The notes below the pieces were generated by a model. That model saw only the letters and a program-made list of their open reading frames with translations, was not told where the DNA came from and made no database searches. This document shows, in pieces, positions 7,914-14,289 of a stretch of DNA of 19,328 nt. This DNA is from Porphyromonadaceae bacterium UBA2720 (GTDB taxonomy: Bacteria; Bacteroidota; Bacteroidia; Bacteroidales; Muribaculaceae): positions 1,563-20,890 of the forward strand of contig DEKO01000126.1 in the NCBI GenBank assembly GCA_002353885.1, read 5' to 3'. Position numbers and translations under genes: made by a program. Numbering within the stretch: the stretch's first letter is position 1; each line of letters begins with the position of its first letter.

Positions 7914-8341
7914 GACAATAATCCGATTTGCACGTGTCCCCGTGCAATCAGACGGCGTTTGCCATCATCGTCACGGGTGAACTTAAACTTATAAATCACC
8001 ACGCCCACCGCCTCGCTGACCGTCTCGCACTGTGCCTGGAAGTGGAGTGTGTCGCCCAAGTAGAACGGGGCGTGAAAACTGATGTCCTGCGCATGTATCA
8101 TCACCTGCGGGCATGGCAGCAGCACTCCCACAAAGTGCGACACAAATGCATTGAGTATGTTGCCATACATCACTCGGCCGGCAAAGCCCTTGCTGCGCGC
8201 ATAGTCGGCATCGATGTGCAGGGCATTGGTGTCGCCGCTGCAGCTGCCGAATGCCTCATAGACCTGCTCGGTAACACGATAGTCGTGCTCCAGACTGGGA
8301 CACTGTTGCGACAATTGTGTCGCTGTCATCGGGTTGCTCAT
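7910..8341 (-). CDS. MaoC-like (R)-specific hydratase / hotdog protein
   Basis: This 143-residue hotdog-fold protein has the MaoC hydratase signature SGDTNALHIDADYA, where D37 and H42 occupy the positions of the catalytic Asp/His dyad. RVMYGNIL (56-63) matches the G-x-V-x-x-G helix start. Enzymes of this family hydrate 2-enoyl-CoA or 2-enoyl-ACP to the (R)-3-hydroxyacyl form, or run the reverse reaction. Together with the SDR next door it could form or remove a hydroxyl on an acyl-ACP. Some MaoC-like proteins have other thioester substrates, so this is a family-level call. It overlaps both neighbours by four bases. Confidence 0.83.
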   Translation of the reverse strand: MSNPMTATQLSQQCPSLEHDYRVTEQVYEAFGSCSGDTNALHIDADYARSKGFAGRVMYGNILNAFVSHFVGVLLPCPQVMIHAQDISFHAPFYLGDTLHFQAQCETVSEAVGVVIYKFKFTRDDDGKRRLIARGHVQIGLLS

Positions 8342-10074
8342 GCCAGAGTGATGTTACAGGGTTGGACAACATACCGGTCTAGATCGAGTTCCCATTGCGA
8401 CGCCTCGCCAGGCACGGGTTTGAATCCCAGCGATGGATAGTGCTGGGCGACCATGGCATTCTTGGGCGTGGGCAGATATTCGCCCACGATGCGACGATAG
8501 CCTCGTGCACGCGCTGCATCGACCATCTGATTGAGCGTGAAGCGTTCCATGCCACGCTTGAGCACGCGACAACTCATGAGCCAGGTGTCGACCAGCAGCG
8601 TCTCACGGTCCATGGGTCGCATCACCACCACGGCGATGAGTCCGTGGTCGCCGAAGCGGTCACGCAGCGACAAGGCCATGTCAATCACATCGGGGTCTTG
8701 TGCCAATTGGCGCACATCGTCCTCACTGTAGCGGATGGTGCGCAGATGGAACTGGTTGCTGCGCTGAGTGAGCTGTGCCACACGCGGCGTGTTGAATGCG
8801 GTGAACGGCTCGACGCGCGCCTTCATGCCGAGCGATGCCAGGAACTCCTGCTCGTTGGCAAAGGTGCGCTTGAGCTCGATGCGCTTCGCCTCTTGCTGAT
8901 ATTGCCGCGTGCGCTTGTCATCGACCTCGCTGGCCGAAGCCGTCTCAAAGAGATTGAGACTATACAAGAACTCCAAGTACTGTGCCGGGTCCTCGGGCAG
9001 TTCTGGCACGGTGATGCCAGGGATGTTCTCACGCACGATGGCCCGCTCAAAGGGGTTGTCGTCAAGAAACACCATCGAGTCAAACCCGATGTTGAGCACT
9101 TGCTGCACGGCACGGATGTTGTCGACCTTGGTCTCCCAGTTGGCCATGAACACAGCGATGTCGTCGAGCCTCAGCACCATGTCGGGATGATGGATGAACG
9201 GCTCCTTGGCCACCTGCTCATCGTTCTTGGACACGACACACAGGATGATGCCCCGCTGCTGCAGTTTCTTGGCCCACTGCTGTAGCTCGGTGAATGCTCG
9301 TCCGATGCCCAGGCCATGCCCCAGCTGTATGCCCTCGATGCCGTCATCGCCGATGACCCCTCCCCACAACGTGTTGTCCAGGTCGAGGATGAGGCACTTG
9401 TTGAAGGTGCCCCGCTGTGCGGCAATGGCCTGCACGATGCGATAGGCGACATGAGGCAACGCATCGACCGAAAGCACCATCTCGGTCGAGACATAGACAT
9501 TGGGAGCAAACATCACGTTGCGCCCCAGCTGGCTCTGCACGGCCGCCAGGTCGACAATCGTCAGGTTGTCATAGCGCTGGGCCAGGTGCATCAGCCCCAC
9601 ATTGAGCATGCGAGTCTGCCACAACAGCGACATCTCGACCCGGTTGGCATAGTTGCCATATATGGTGTCATCAATCTCGGGATAATTCAGACAGATGATG
9701 CGGCGTCCTGCCCAAGCCGGGTCGGTGACAATGGCCTCGACGAAATCGAGCCTGCTCTGGGCCAACCCTGCCCTGTCGGCCGGCGGCATGGCGGCATGCT
9801 GCGCCAGCAATTGGTGTGTCGATTGGAACAGAACAATCCACTGGGCGTCAGAGTTGTGCAGCTCGCTGGCCGGGTCGCAGAACTGCTGCTCCACTTGGTT
9901 GTAGTCGGCCTCATAGAGGTCGATGTCAAATCCAAGGTCGACAGCCGCTCCACGCACGGCAGTGGCCAGCAACTGGGTGGCCGTGTCGCCCACCAGTGCC
10001 GCCTTGACGCTGGGCAAGTGGCTATTGTCCTGCTTGAGCAGTCGCTTGAGTTGTTTCAGGTCGAGCATAGTCAT
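8338..10074 (-). CDS. FkbH-like HAD-IIIC family protein
   Basis: This is a 578-residue protein in three parts. An N-terminal SGNH-like region covers about 1-220, including ALVGDTATQ. A HAD-IIIC core has LDLDNTLWGGVIGDDG (nucleophile Asp in DLDNT, 231-235), SKND (282-285), NWETK (312-316) and FLDDNP (336-341). A C-terminal GNAT-like FkbH domain has RSNQFHLRTIRYS from about 438 and LMSCRVLKRGMERF. A cysteine (C279, in LCVVSKND) lies near the active-site loop. FkbH relatives in polyketide pathways dephosphorylate 1,3-bisphosphoglycerate and load glycerate onto a carrier protein; that role here is inferred. It is the first gene of the operon. The ATG at 10074 (or 10068) is chosen because a -7 motif lies at 10092-10099, inside a longer open frame. 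Its stop overlaps the MaoC start. Confidence 0.9.
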   Translation of the reverse strand: MTMLDLKQLKRLLKQDNSHLPSVKAALVGDTATQLLATAVRGAAVDLGFDIDLYEADYNQVEQQFCDPASELHNSDAQWIVLFQSTHQLLAQHAAMPPADRAGLAQSRLDFVEAIVTDPAWAGRRIICLNYPEIDDTIYGNYANRVEMSLLWQTRMLNVGLMHLAQRYDNLTIVDLAAVQSQLGRNVMFAPNVYVSTEMVLSVDALPHVAYRIVQAIAAQRGTFNKCLILDLDNTLWGGVIGDDGIEGIQLGHGLGIGRAFTELQQWAKKLQQRGIILCVVSKNDEQVAKEPFIHHPDMVLRLDDIAVFMANWETKVDNIRAVQQVLNIGFDSMVFLDDNPFERAIVRENIPGITVPELPEDPAQYLEFLYSLNLFETASASEVDDKRTRQYQQEAKRIELKRTFANEQEFLASLGMKARVEPFTAFNTPRVAQLTQRSNQFHLRTIRYSEDDVRQLAQDPDVIDMALSLRDRFGDHGLIAVVVMRPMDRETLLVDTWLMSCRVLKRGMERFTLNQMVDAARARGYRRIVGEYLPTPKNAMVAQHYPSLGFKPVPGEASQWELDLDRYVVQPCNITLA

Positions 10075-10091
10075 CTTCTGGTTTGAAACGG

Positions 10092-10099
10092 CAAAATTA
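10092..10099 (-). promoter_or_regulatory. -7 promoter element for the acylation operon
   Basis: The minus strand reads TAATTTTG, a match to TAnnTTTG, 18 bases upstream of the FkbH start. About 20 bases further upstream only GTG (10122-10120) stands where TTG is expected, so the -33 match is poor. The motif supports an own promoter for the six-gene operon, although read-through from the acyltransferase gene at 10159-11190 is also possible. Confidence 0.5.
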
Positions 10100-10158
10100 C
10101 TAAAAAATGTGCGTCTCGGCACGATTTCTCACAAAAAACACACCTTGAACTGCTCATC

Positions 10159-11190
10159 TCACAAGCGCCATCCCGGCTTGATCAGCTCCTTCTGAGCCGT
10201 GAAGCGCGGAAAGACCTTGATAAACAGGGCTATTGTTGGGAACATCAATGCCAGCACCACAATCAGCGTCACCGCCGACAAGGCCAATCCGGTGCATCCA
10301 GTGCACCACTCGAGCAGATGTCGCACAATCGGGATGTAGACATAGTGCGTTCCCAGCACCACGATTGAATAACGTCCCAAATAATTGAGACCAGGCACGG
10401 GAACCGTTATGTTCTTACTGAACCAGTAGAGCGCCACGATGGCTATCGACGACAGCCCATATAGCGTCAAGAAGTGCGGCAACACCTGACTGTAGATGTC
10501 TATATCACCAGCCAGGAGATAAGTCACGACCAGCACAAACGGGAGCACAAGCAATCCCCATTTATCACTCGGTCCAGTCTGCAATGCCCCCATCGCCCGG
10601 AGTTGCGAGCCCAGCACAAAAAATGGCATACCCACCAGTGCAGTGTCAACATAATAGAGTGGCCTGATGTGGCTCATGCACAAGCAATAACCCACAGCAG
10701 CCAATGCCATCACCACCAGCAGCTGCAGCCACCTGTTGCGAGTCAGCATCTGCAACAGGTAATATAGCACATTGACCTGAAACAGGCTCAGCAAGAACCA
10801 TAGCGGCACATTGCAATCCCAGTAACGCTGCGTCAATGGCTGGATGATAAATCCCCAGTGAAATGGGTCGAACACATGCCAGTGCTCAGGCAAGAAACTG
10901 CACCCCATCTGCACCAAATAGGCCAGCAGATAGAAGAATGCAAAGGGGATGAGGATATTGTTCACTTTCTTGCGCGTGAAGTCAAAAAAACCGTCATAGC
11001 GCTTGAAGAAGATGCCCGAAAGGAAGTAGTACATCGGCACTCTAAAGGTCTGGAACATGCGGTCGGTGTTAGCACCCAGAGCTTCAAACAAGCCCGTGTC
11101 GACATGCCCCGTGACAATGAGCACAATGCAAAGCCCCTTCATCAAGTCGATGAAGGGCAACCGCTGGGTTTGTCTGTTACTCTCTGCCAC
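10159..11190 (-). CDS. Acyltransferase family 3 membrane protein, GTG start
   Basis: This is a membrane enzyme of about 343 residues with some ten helices. Its N-terminus RLPFIDLMKGLCIVLIVTGH (10-29) is the classic acyltransferase-3 opening, with D15 and the active-site-type H29. RVPMYYFLSGIFF follows, as in OafA/NodX/WecH relatives. It probably O-acylates a surface or periplasmic glycan. A longer frame from 11244 is rejected because a full promoter lies at 11218-11249. The first in-frame start after it is the GTG at 11190. An out-of-frame ATG at 11203 opens only eight codons. The gene lies 84 bases before the FkbH operon on the same strand and may share its pathway. Confidence 0.85.
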   Translation of the reverse strand: MAESNRQTQRLPFIDLMKGLCIVLIVTGHVDTGLFEALGANTDRMFQTFRVPMYYFLSGIFFKRYDGFFDFTRKKVNNILIPFAFFYLLAYLVQMGCSFLPEHWHVFDPFHWGFIIQPLTQRYWDCNVPLWFLLSLFQVNVLYYLLQMLTRNRWLQLLVVMALAAVGYCLCMSHIRPLYYVDTALVGMPFFVLGSQLRAMGALQTGPSDKWGLLVLPFVLVVTYLLAGDIDIYSQVLPHFLTLYGLSSIAIVALYWFSKNITVPVPGLNYLGRYSIVVLGTHYVYIPIVRHLLEWCTGCTGLALSAVTLIVVLALMFPTIALFIKVFPRFTAQKELIKPGWRL

Positions 11191-11217
11191 AGTTGCAATG
11201 CATAAGTTTTGACACCG

Positions 11218-11249
11218 CAAAAGTAAGCATTTTCGGCCGAACACGCAAA
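11218..11249 (-). promoter_or_regulatory. Full Bacteroidota promoter, acyltransferase gene
   Basis: On the minus strand TTTG (11249-11246) is followed by 20 bases and TACTTTTG (11225-11218). This is the best match in the window to TTTG-N19-21-TAnnTTTG. Transcription should start near 11212, about 20 bases before the GTG start. Confidence 0.75.
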
Positions 11250-11416
11250 ACCCGCCACTACACGATGCGCTATTTTGACAATTTTGCCACTGACGGACAA
11301 CATCGGTTGCCTGCCCATGCCATGATTATGAAGTCTTTTATCTGAAGAGTATTGACGGGTGGCATGACTCAAATAATATGCTCGCAACACTAAAAAAACC
11401 TTTTTCAAGCCATATG

Positions 11417-11448
11417 TTGTCATCATTCAATTTATTTTTGTACTTTTG
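11417..11448 (+). promoter_or_regulatory. Bacteroidota promoter of rpoN
   Basis: TTG (11417-11419), 21 bases, then TACTTTTG (11441-11448) match the -33/-7 consensus of the primary sigma factor. The start codon follows 20 bases later at 11469. It probably drives rpoN and the PAP2-like gene, perhaps purE as well. Confidence 0.7.
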
Positions 11449-11468
11449 TAGATTGAAAAACAAATGCT

Positions 11469-12938
11469 ATGGCAACAAAACAAGGACTGACACAGAAGAC
11501 CGAGCAACGACAGCGGCAACTGATGCTGCAGCGACAGCTGGGAAGCCTGGTCGAAAAAAATACGCTAGAAATTGAGGATGAGGTCCGTAAGGAGCTGGAT
11601 GACAATCCTGCGCTCGAAGAAGTGGTCAACCCCGACGACCGTCTCAACAACATCGACGAGGAGGGACGAGAGTTCAAGGAGAGCGGCGAGGACCTGCAAC
11701 GCAACGACGAGTGGACCGAGGGCGAGATTCCGCAGCGCCGCTACGGCGGCACCATCAACAGCGGCCAGCGCTTTGAACCGGTGATTGTCAGCGACGAGAG
11801 CCTGATGGATGTGCTCATGCAGCAACTCTATGAGCAGGGCATGAACGAGCAAGACGAGGTGATTGCCCGACACATCATCGGCAACATTGACGGTCAGGGC
11901 TACCTGCGTCGCCCGGCTCGCTCGATTGCCGACGACGTCACATTCAAAGAGGGAGTTATGGTCGAGACCAGCGATGTGGAACGGGTGCTGTCGATGGTCA
12001 AACGCCTGGAACCCGCCGGCATAGCCGCCAGCGACCTGCGCGAGTGCCTGATGCTGCAGTTGCAGCGCAAGGACGACCTGACCAGCCGACTGGCTCTGCG
12101 CGTGATCCGTGACCACTTCAAGGCCTTCACCGACCATAACTATGGCCACATCCAGGACGCCCTGGACATCACCGCCGACACCATGAGCGACATCAAGCGC
12201 ACCATCCGCCGGCTTGACCCCAAGCCTGGTGCACCCTATGCCACATCGATGGAGGAGCAGCACGGCCAGCAAATCACCCCCGACTTTATCATCGAGGAGG
12301 ATGGTGACGAGCTCACCCTCTCGCTCTACAACAACATTCCTGAATTGCAGATTGCCCAAACCTATACACAATTGCTCGAGGGCTATGAGCGACAGAAACC
12401 TGTCACCACCACCGACAAGGGCCGCCAGAAGGTAACCAAACAGAAGGTGGACCGCGCAGCCGGATACATCAATCTACTGAAGATGCGCCAGAACACCCTC
12501 TATCGCATCATGCGCGCCATCATGGTGCGCCAGAGCGACTACTTCCACAACCAGGGCGACGAGTTGCTGCTCAAGCCCATGGTGTTGCGCGATATCTCTG
12601 AAGACACAGGCGTGGATGTGTCGGTCATCTCGCGTGCGACCAACAACAAGTATGTCGACACACCTTGGGGCATTCGCTCACTCAAGTCATTTTTCAGCGA
12701 AGGACTCAAGCAGACCGATGCCGACGGCAACGAGGTTGAAGTCGCCACCTTGGCCATCAAGAAGGCGCTGCAGCGACTGGTTGACAATGAGGATCCCAAC
12801 GACCCGCTGAGCGACGACCGGCTGTGTGCCCAACTCAGAGAGCAAGGGTTCCAGATAGCACGTCGCACTGTGGCCAAATATCGCGACCAGCTCAATATCG
12901 ACACGGCTCAAAGGCGTCACAAGCTCAACAAACACTGA
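11469..12938 (+). CDS. rpoN: RNA polymerase sigma-54 factor RpoN
   Basis: This 489-residue alternative sigma factor directs RNA polymerase to -24/-12 promoters and needs AAA+ activators. Region I at the N-terminus is Q- and L-rich (GLTQKTEQRQRQLMLQRQL) and ends with KELDDNPALEE (41-51). An acidic region II follows. The core-binding domain spans about 105-300. The DNA-binding helix-turn-helix has LKPMVLRDISEDTG and SRATNNKYVDTPWGI (368-402). The diagnostic RpoN box ARRTVAKYR lies at 464-472. Length and order match the family. No bacterial enhancer-binding protein is in the window, so the regulon cannot be inferred. The next gene begins five bases after the stop. Confidence 0.96.
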   Translation: MATKQGLTQKTEQRQRQLMLQRQLGSLVEKNTLEIEDEVRKELDDNPALEEVVNPDDRLNNIDEEGREFKESGEDLQRNDEWTEGEIPQRRYGGTINSGQRFEPVIVSDESLMDVLMQQLYEQGMNEQDEVIARHIIGNIDGQGYLRRPARSIADDVTFKEGVMVETSDVERVLSMVKRLEPAGIAASDLRECLMLQLQRKDDLTSRLALRVIRDHFKAFTDHNYGHIQDALDITADTMSDIKRTIRRLDPKPGAPYATSMEEQHGQQITPDFIIEEDGDELTLSLYNNIPELQIAQTYTQLLEGYERQKPVTTTDKGRQKVTKQKVDRAAGYINLLKMRQNTLYRIMRAIMVRQSDYFHNQGDELLLKPMVLRDISEDTGVDVSVISRATNNKYVDTPWGIRSLKSFFSEGLKQTDADGNEVEVATLAIKKALQRLVDNEDPNDPLSDDRLCAQLREQGFQIARRTVAKYRDQLNIDTAQRRHKLNKH

Positions 12939-12943
12939 CCATC

Positions 12944-13582
12944 ATGGGACGACTGACAACCGGACGACTGCTTGTGGCCGGAGCACGCTTCTTCTCGACC
13001 GTGCTCAGCCCACTGCTCATGCCCACCTATGGTGCGCTGTTGGTGCTATGGACATCGGTGCTGTGTCTGCTGCCCAATGGCACGCGCGTGATGGTGCTGA
13101 TGATGGTGCTGGGCATCACCTGTGTGTTGCCCATGATCATGATCGGTATCTTGCATCACTATGGCATCATCCGTGACAAGCGCCTTGAAGACCCCCGTGA
13201 GCGCACCATCCCATACGCCTTTGCCGTATTGTGTTATCTGGGTTCTGCAGCCTATCTCCATCACATCCACTCGCCATTGTGGTTCATCATGTTCTCATTG
13301 GGTGGTTCCCTGGCTTGCCTGATTGTGTTGGTGGTCAACCGCTGGTGGAAGATCAGCGCTCACGCCACAGGCATCGGCGGTGTGGTGGCACTGCTCTATC
13401 AGATACACGTGCAGGGCTTGAGCGCCTTCAACCTCTTCTGGGTGTTCAACGCCACCATCTTGTTGGCCGGCATACTGGGCACATCGCGCCTGCTGCTCAA
13501 GCGCCACACCGTCTTACAGGTGCTGGCCGGCTTTGCCGTGGGCTTTGTTTGCGTTGACCTGATGATGAAATTCTTCGGGTAA
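12944..13582 (+). CDS. PAP2-like membrane protein with altered motif
   Basis: This 212-residue protein has about six hydrophobic helices. Three remnants of the PAP2 phosphatase signature appear in order. Basic residues K79/R80 and R87 (DKRLEDPRERT) stand for motif 1. ISAH (137-140) is in place of PSGH. SRLLLKRHTVLQ (181-192) is an SR-x5-H-x3 motif whose final Asp is Gln. Lipid or undecaprenyl-pyrophosphate phosphatase activity is possible but uncertain with these changes. The ATG at 12944 is preferred because the longer frame overlaps rpoN. It follows rpoN by five bases. Confidence 0.75.
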   Translation: MGRLTTGRLLVAGARFFSTVLSPLLMPTYGALLVLWTSVLCLLPNGTRVMVLMMVLGITCVLPMIMIGILHHYGIIRDKRLEDPRERTIPYAFAVLCYLGSAAYLHHIHSPLWFIMFSLGGSLACLIVLVVNRWWKISAHATGIGGVVALLYQIHVQGLSAFNLFWVFNATILLAGILGTSRLLLKRHTVLQVLAGFAVGFVCVDLMMKFFG

Positions 13583-13622
13583 TGCTTCATGCACAATTTC
13601 CTTCTCTCTTCTATCATCCCTT

Positions 13623-13664
13623 TTCATTCTCGATTATTCATTCTCAATTATTCATTCTTAATTA
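13623..13664. repeat. Three tandem 14-bp AT-rich repeats before purE
   Basis: Three successive units, TTCATTCTCGATTA, TTCATTCTCAATTA and TTCATTCTTAATTA, run up to two bases before the purE start. They differ at one or two positions each. The last unit joins the start as ATTCTTAATTATAATG. A closely related word, ATTCTTAATTA, occurs before ispG. They could act as an A/T-rich translation leader or be a slipped-strand repeat. Confidence 0.8.
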
Positions 13665-13666
13665 TA

Positions 13667-14170
13667 ATGACTCCCTTAGTTAGCATCATCATGGGCAGCA
13701 CGAGCGACCTGCCCGTCATGGAGAAAGCATGCAAGTGGCTCGACGAACAAGAAATCCCCTTTGAGGTCAATGCTCTGTCGGCTCACCGCACCCCACAGGC
13801 CGTCGAAGAGTTTGCCCACAATGCCGCCGGTCGCGGCATCCGCGTCATCATAGCCGCAGCAGGCATGGCCGCCGCGTTGCCAGGTGTGATTGCTGCTAGC
13901 ACTACCCTGCCCGTGATTGGTGTGCCCATCAAGGGCATGCTCGATGGTCTGGATGCGATGTTGAGCATCATCCAGATGCCCCCTGGCATCCCCGTGGCCA
14001 CTGTAGGTGTCAATGGTGCCATGAACGCCGCCATCCTGGCAGCCGAGATGCTCGCACTGACCGACCCGGCCATTGCTCAGCGTGTTCGCGACTACAAGGC
14101 AGGTCTAGGCAAGAAGATCGAGAAGGCCAACCAAGAGTTGGCCACTCTGGAGTATAAGTTCAAGTGCTAG
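13667..14170 (+). CDS. purE: 5-(carboxyamino)imidazole ribonucleotide mutase PurE
   Basis: This 167-residue cytoplasmic enzyme of de novo purine synthesis moves the carboxyl group of N5-CAIR to make CAIR. The family signature is plain. IIMGSTSDLPVM (7-18) binds the phosphate. SAHRTP (38-43) has the catalytic histidine H40. AAAGMAAALPGVIAA (63-77) is the second loop, where Ala replaces the His of the E. coli AHLPG form. MPPGIPVATVGVNGAMNAA spans 104-122. The ATG at 13667 gives the normal N-terminus; an upstream in-frame ATG at 13589 would add 26 residues encoded by AT-rich tandem repeats. No purK is nearby. Confidence 0.94.
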   Translation: MTPLVSIIMGSTSDLPVMEKACKWLDEQEIPFEVNALSAHRTPQAVEEFAHNAAGRGIRVIIAAAGMAAALPGVIAASTTLPVIGVPIKGMLDGLDAMLSIIQMPPGIPVATVGVNGAMNAAILAAEMLALTDPAIAQRVRDYKAGLGKKIEKANQELATLEYKFKC

Positions 14171-14173
14171 AAA

Positions 14174-14249
14174 GGTAGCCTCACCCCCACCTCCTTCTCC
14201 GGAGGGAGAGGGGGAACTGTTATTTTACCAGTGCGAAGAACAGGCTACC
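14174..14249. promoter_or_regulatory. Nested inverted repeats in the ispG leader
   Basis: Outer arms GGTAGCCT (14174-14181) and AGGCTACC (14242-14249) are perfect complements. Inside lies a GC-rich hairpin: CCCCC (14184-14188) pairs with GGGGG (14210-14214) and CCTCC (14190-14194) with GGAGG (14201-14205). The loop has six bases, with a small internal bulge. It could end the purE message, act as an attenuator for ispG, or be a REP-like palindromic repeat. The purine/pyrimidine asymmetry favours the last option. Confidence 0.55.
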
Positions 14250-14261
14250 AGCAAAACGGTC

Positions 14262-14281
14262 TTAATTCTTAATTCTTAATT
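14262..14281. repeat. AT-rich heptamer repeats before ispG
   Basis: TTAATTC-type heptamers repeat almost three times, directly before the ispG leader end. The word ATTCTTAATTA is shared with the repeats in front of purE. The in-frame TAA at 14281-14283 fixes the ispG start to within three codons. Confidence 0.6.
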
Positions 14282-14289
14282 AAAATCTC

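Noticed and set aside
8395..9285. Long open frame (296 codons) antisense to the FkbH gene
   Set aside because: It is opposite a gene with clear catalytic motifs. Its product is rich in His, Arg and Gln with no domain, as expected from GC-biased codons read backwards. The same holds for long antisense frames at 5674-6534, 11565-12371 and 16287-17141.
11204..11244. Longer N-terminus for the acyltransferase at 10159-11190
   Set aside because: The extra 18 codons contain a near-perfect promoter and give a cysteine-rich peptide that does not fit the family.
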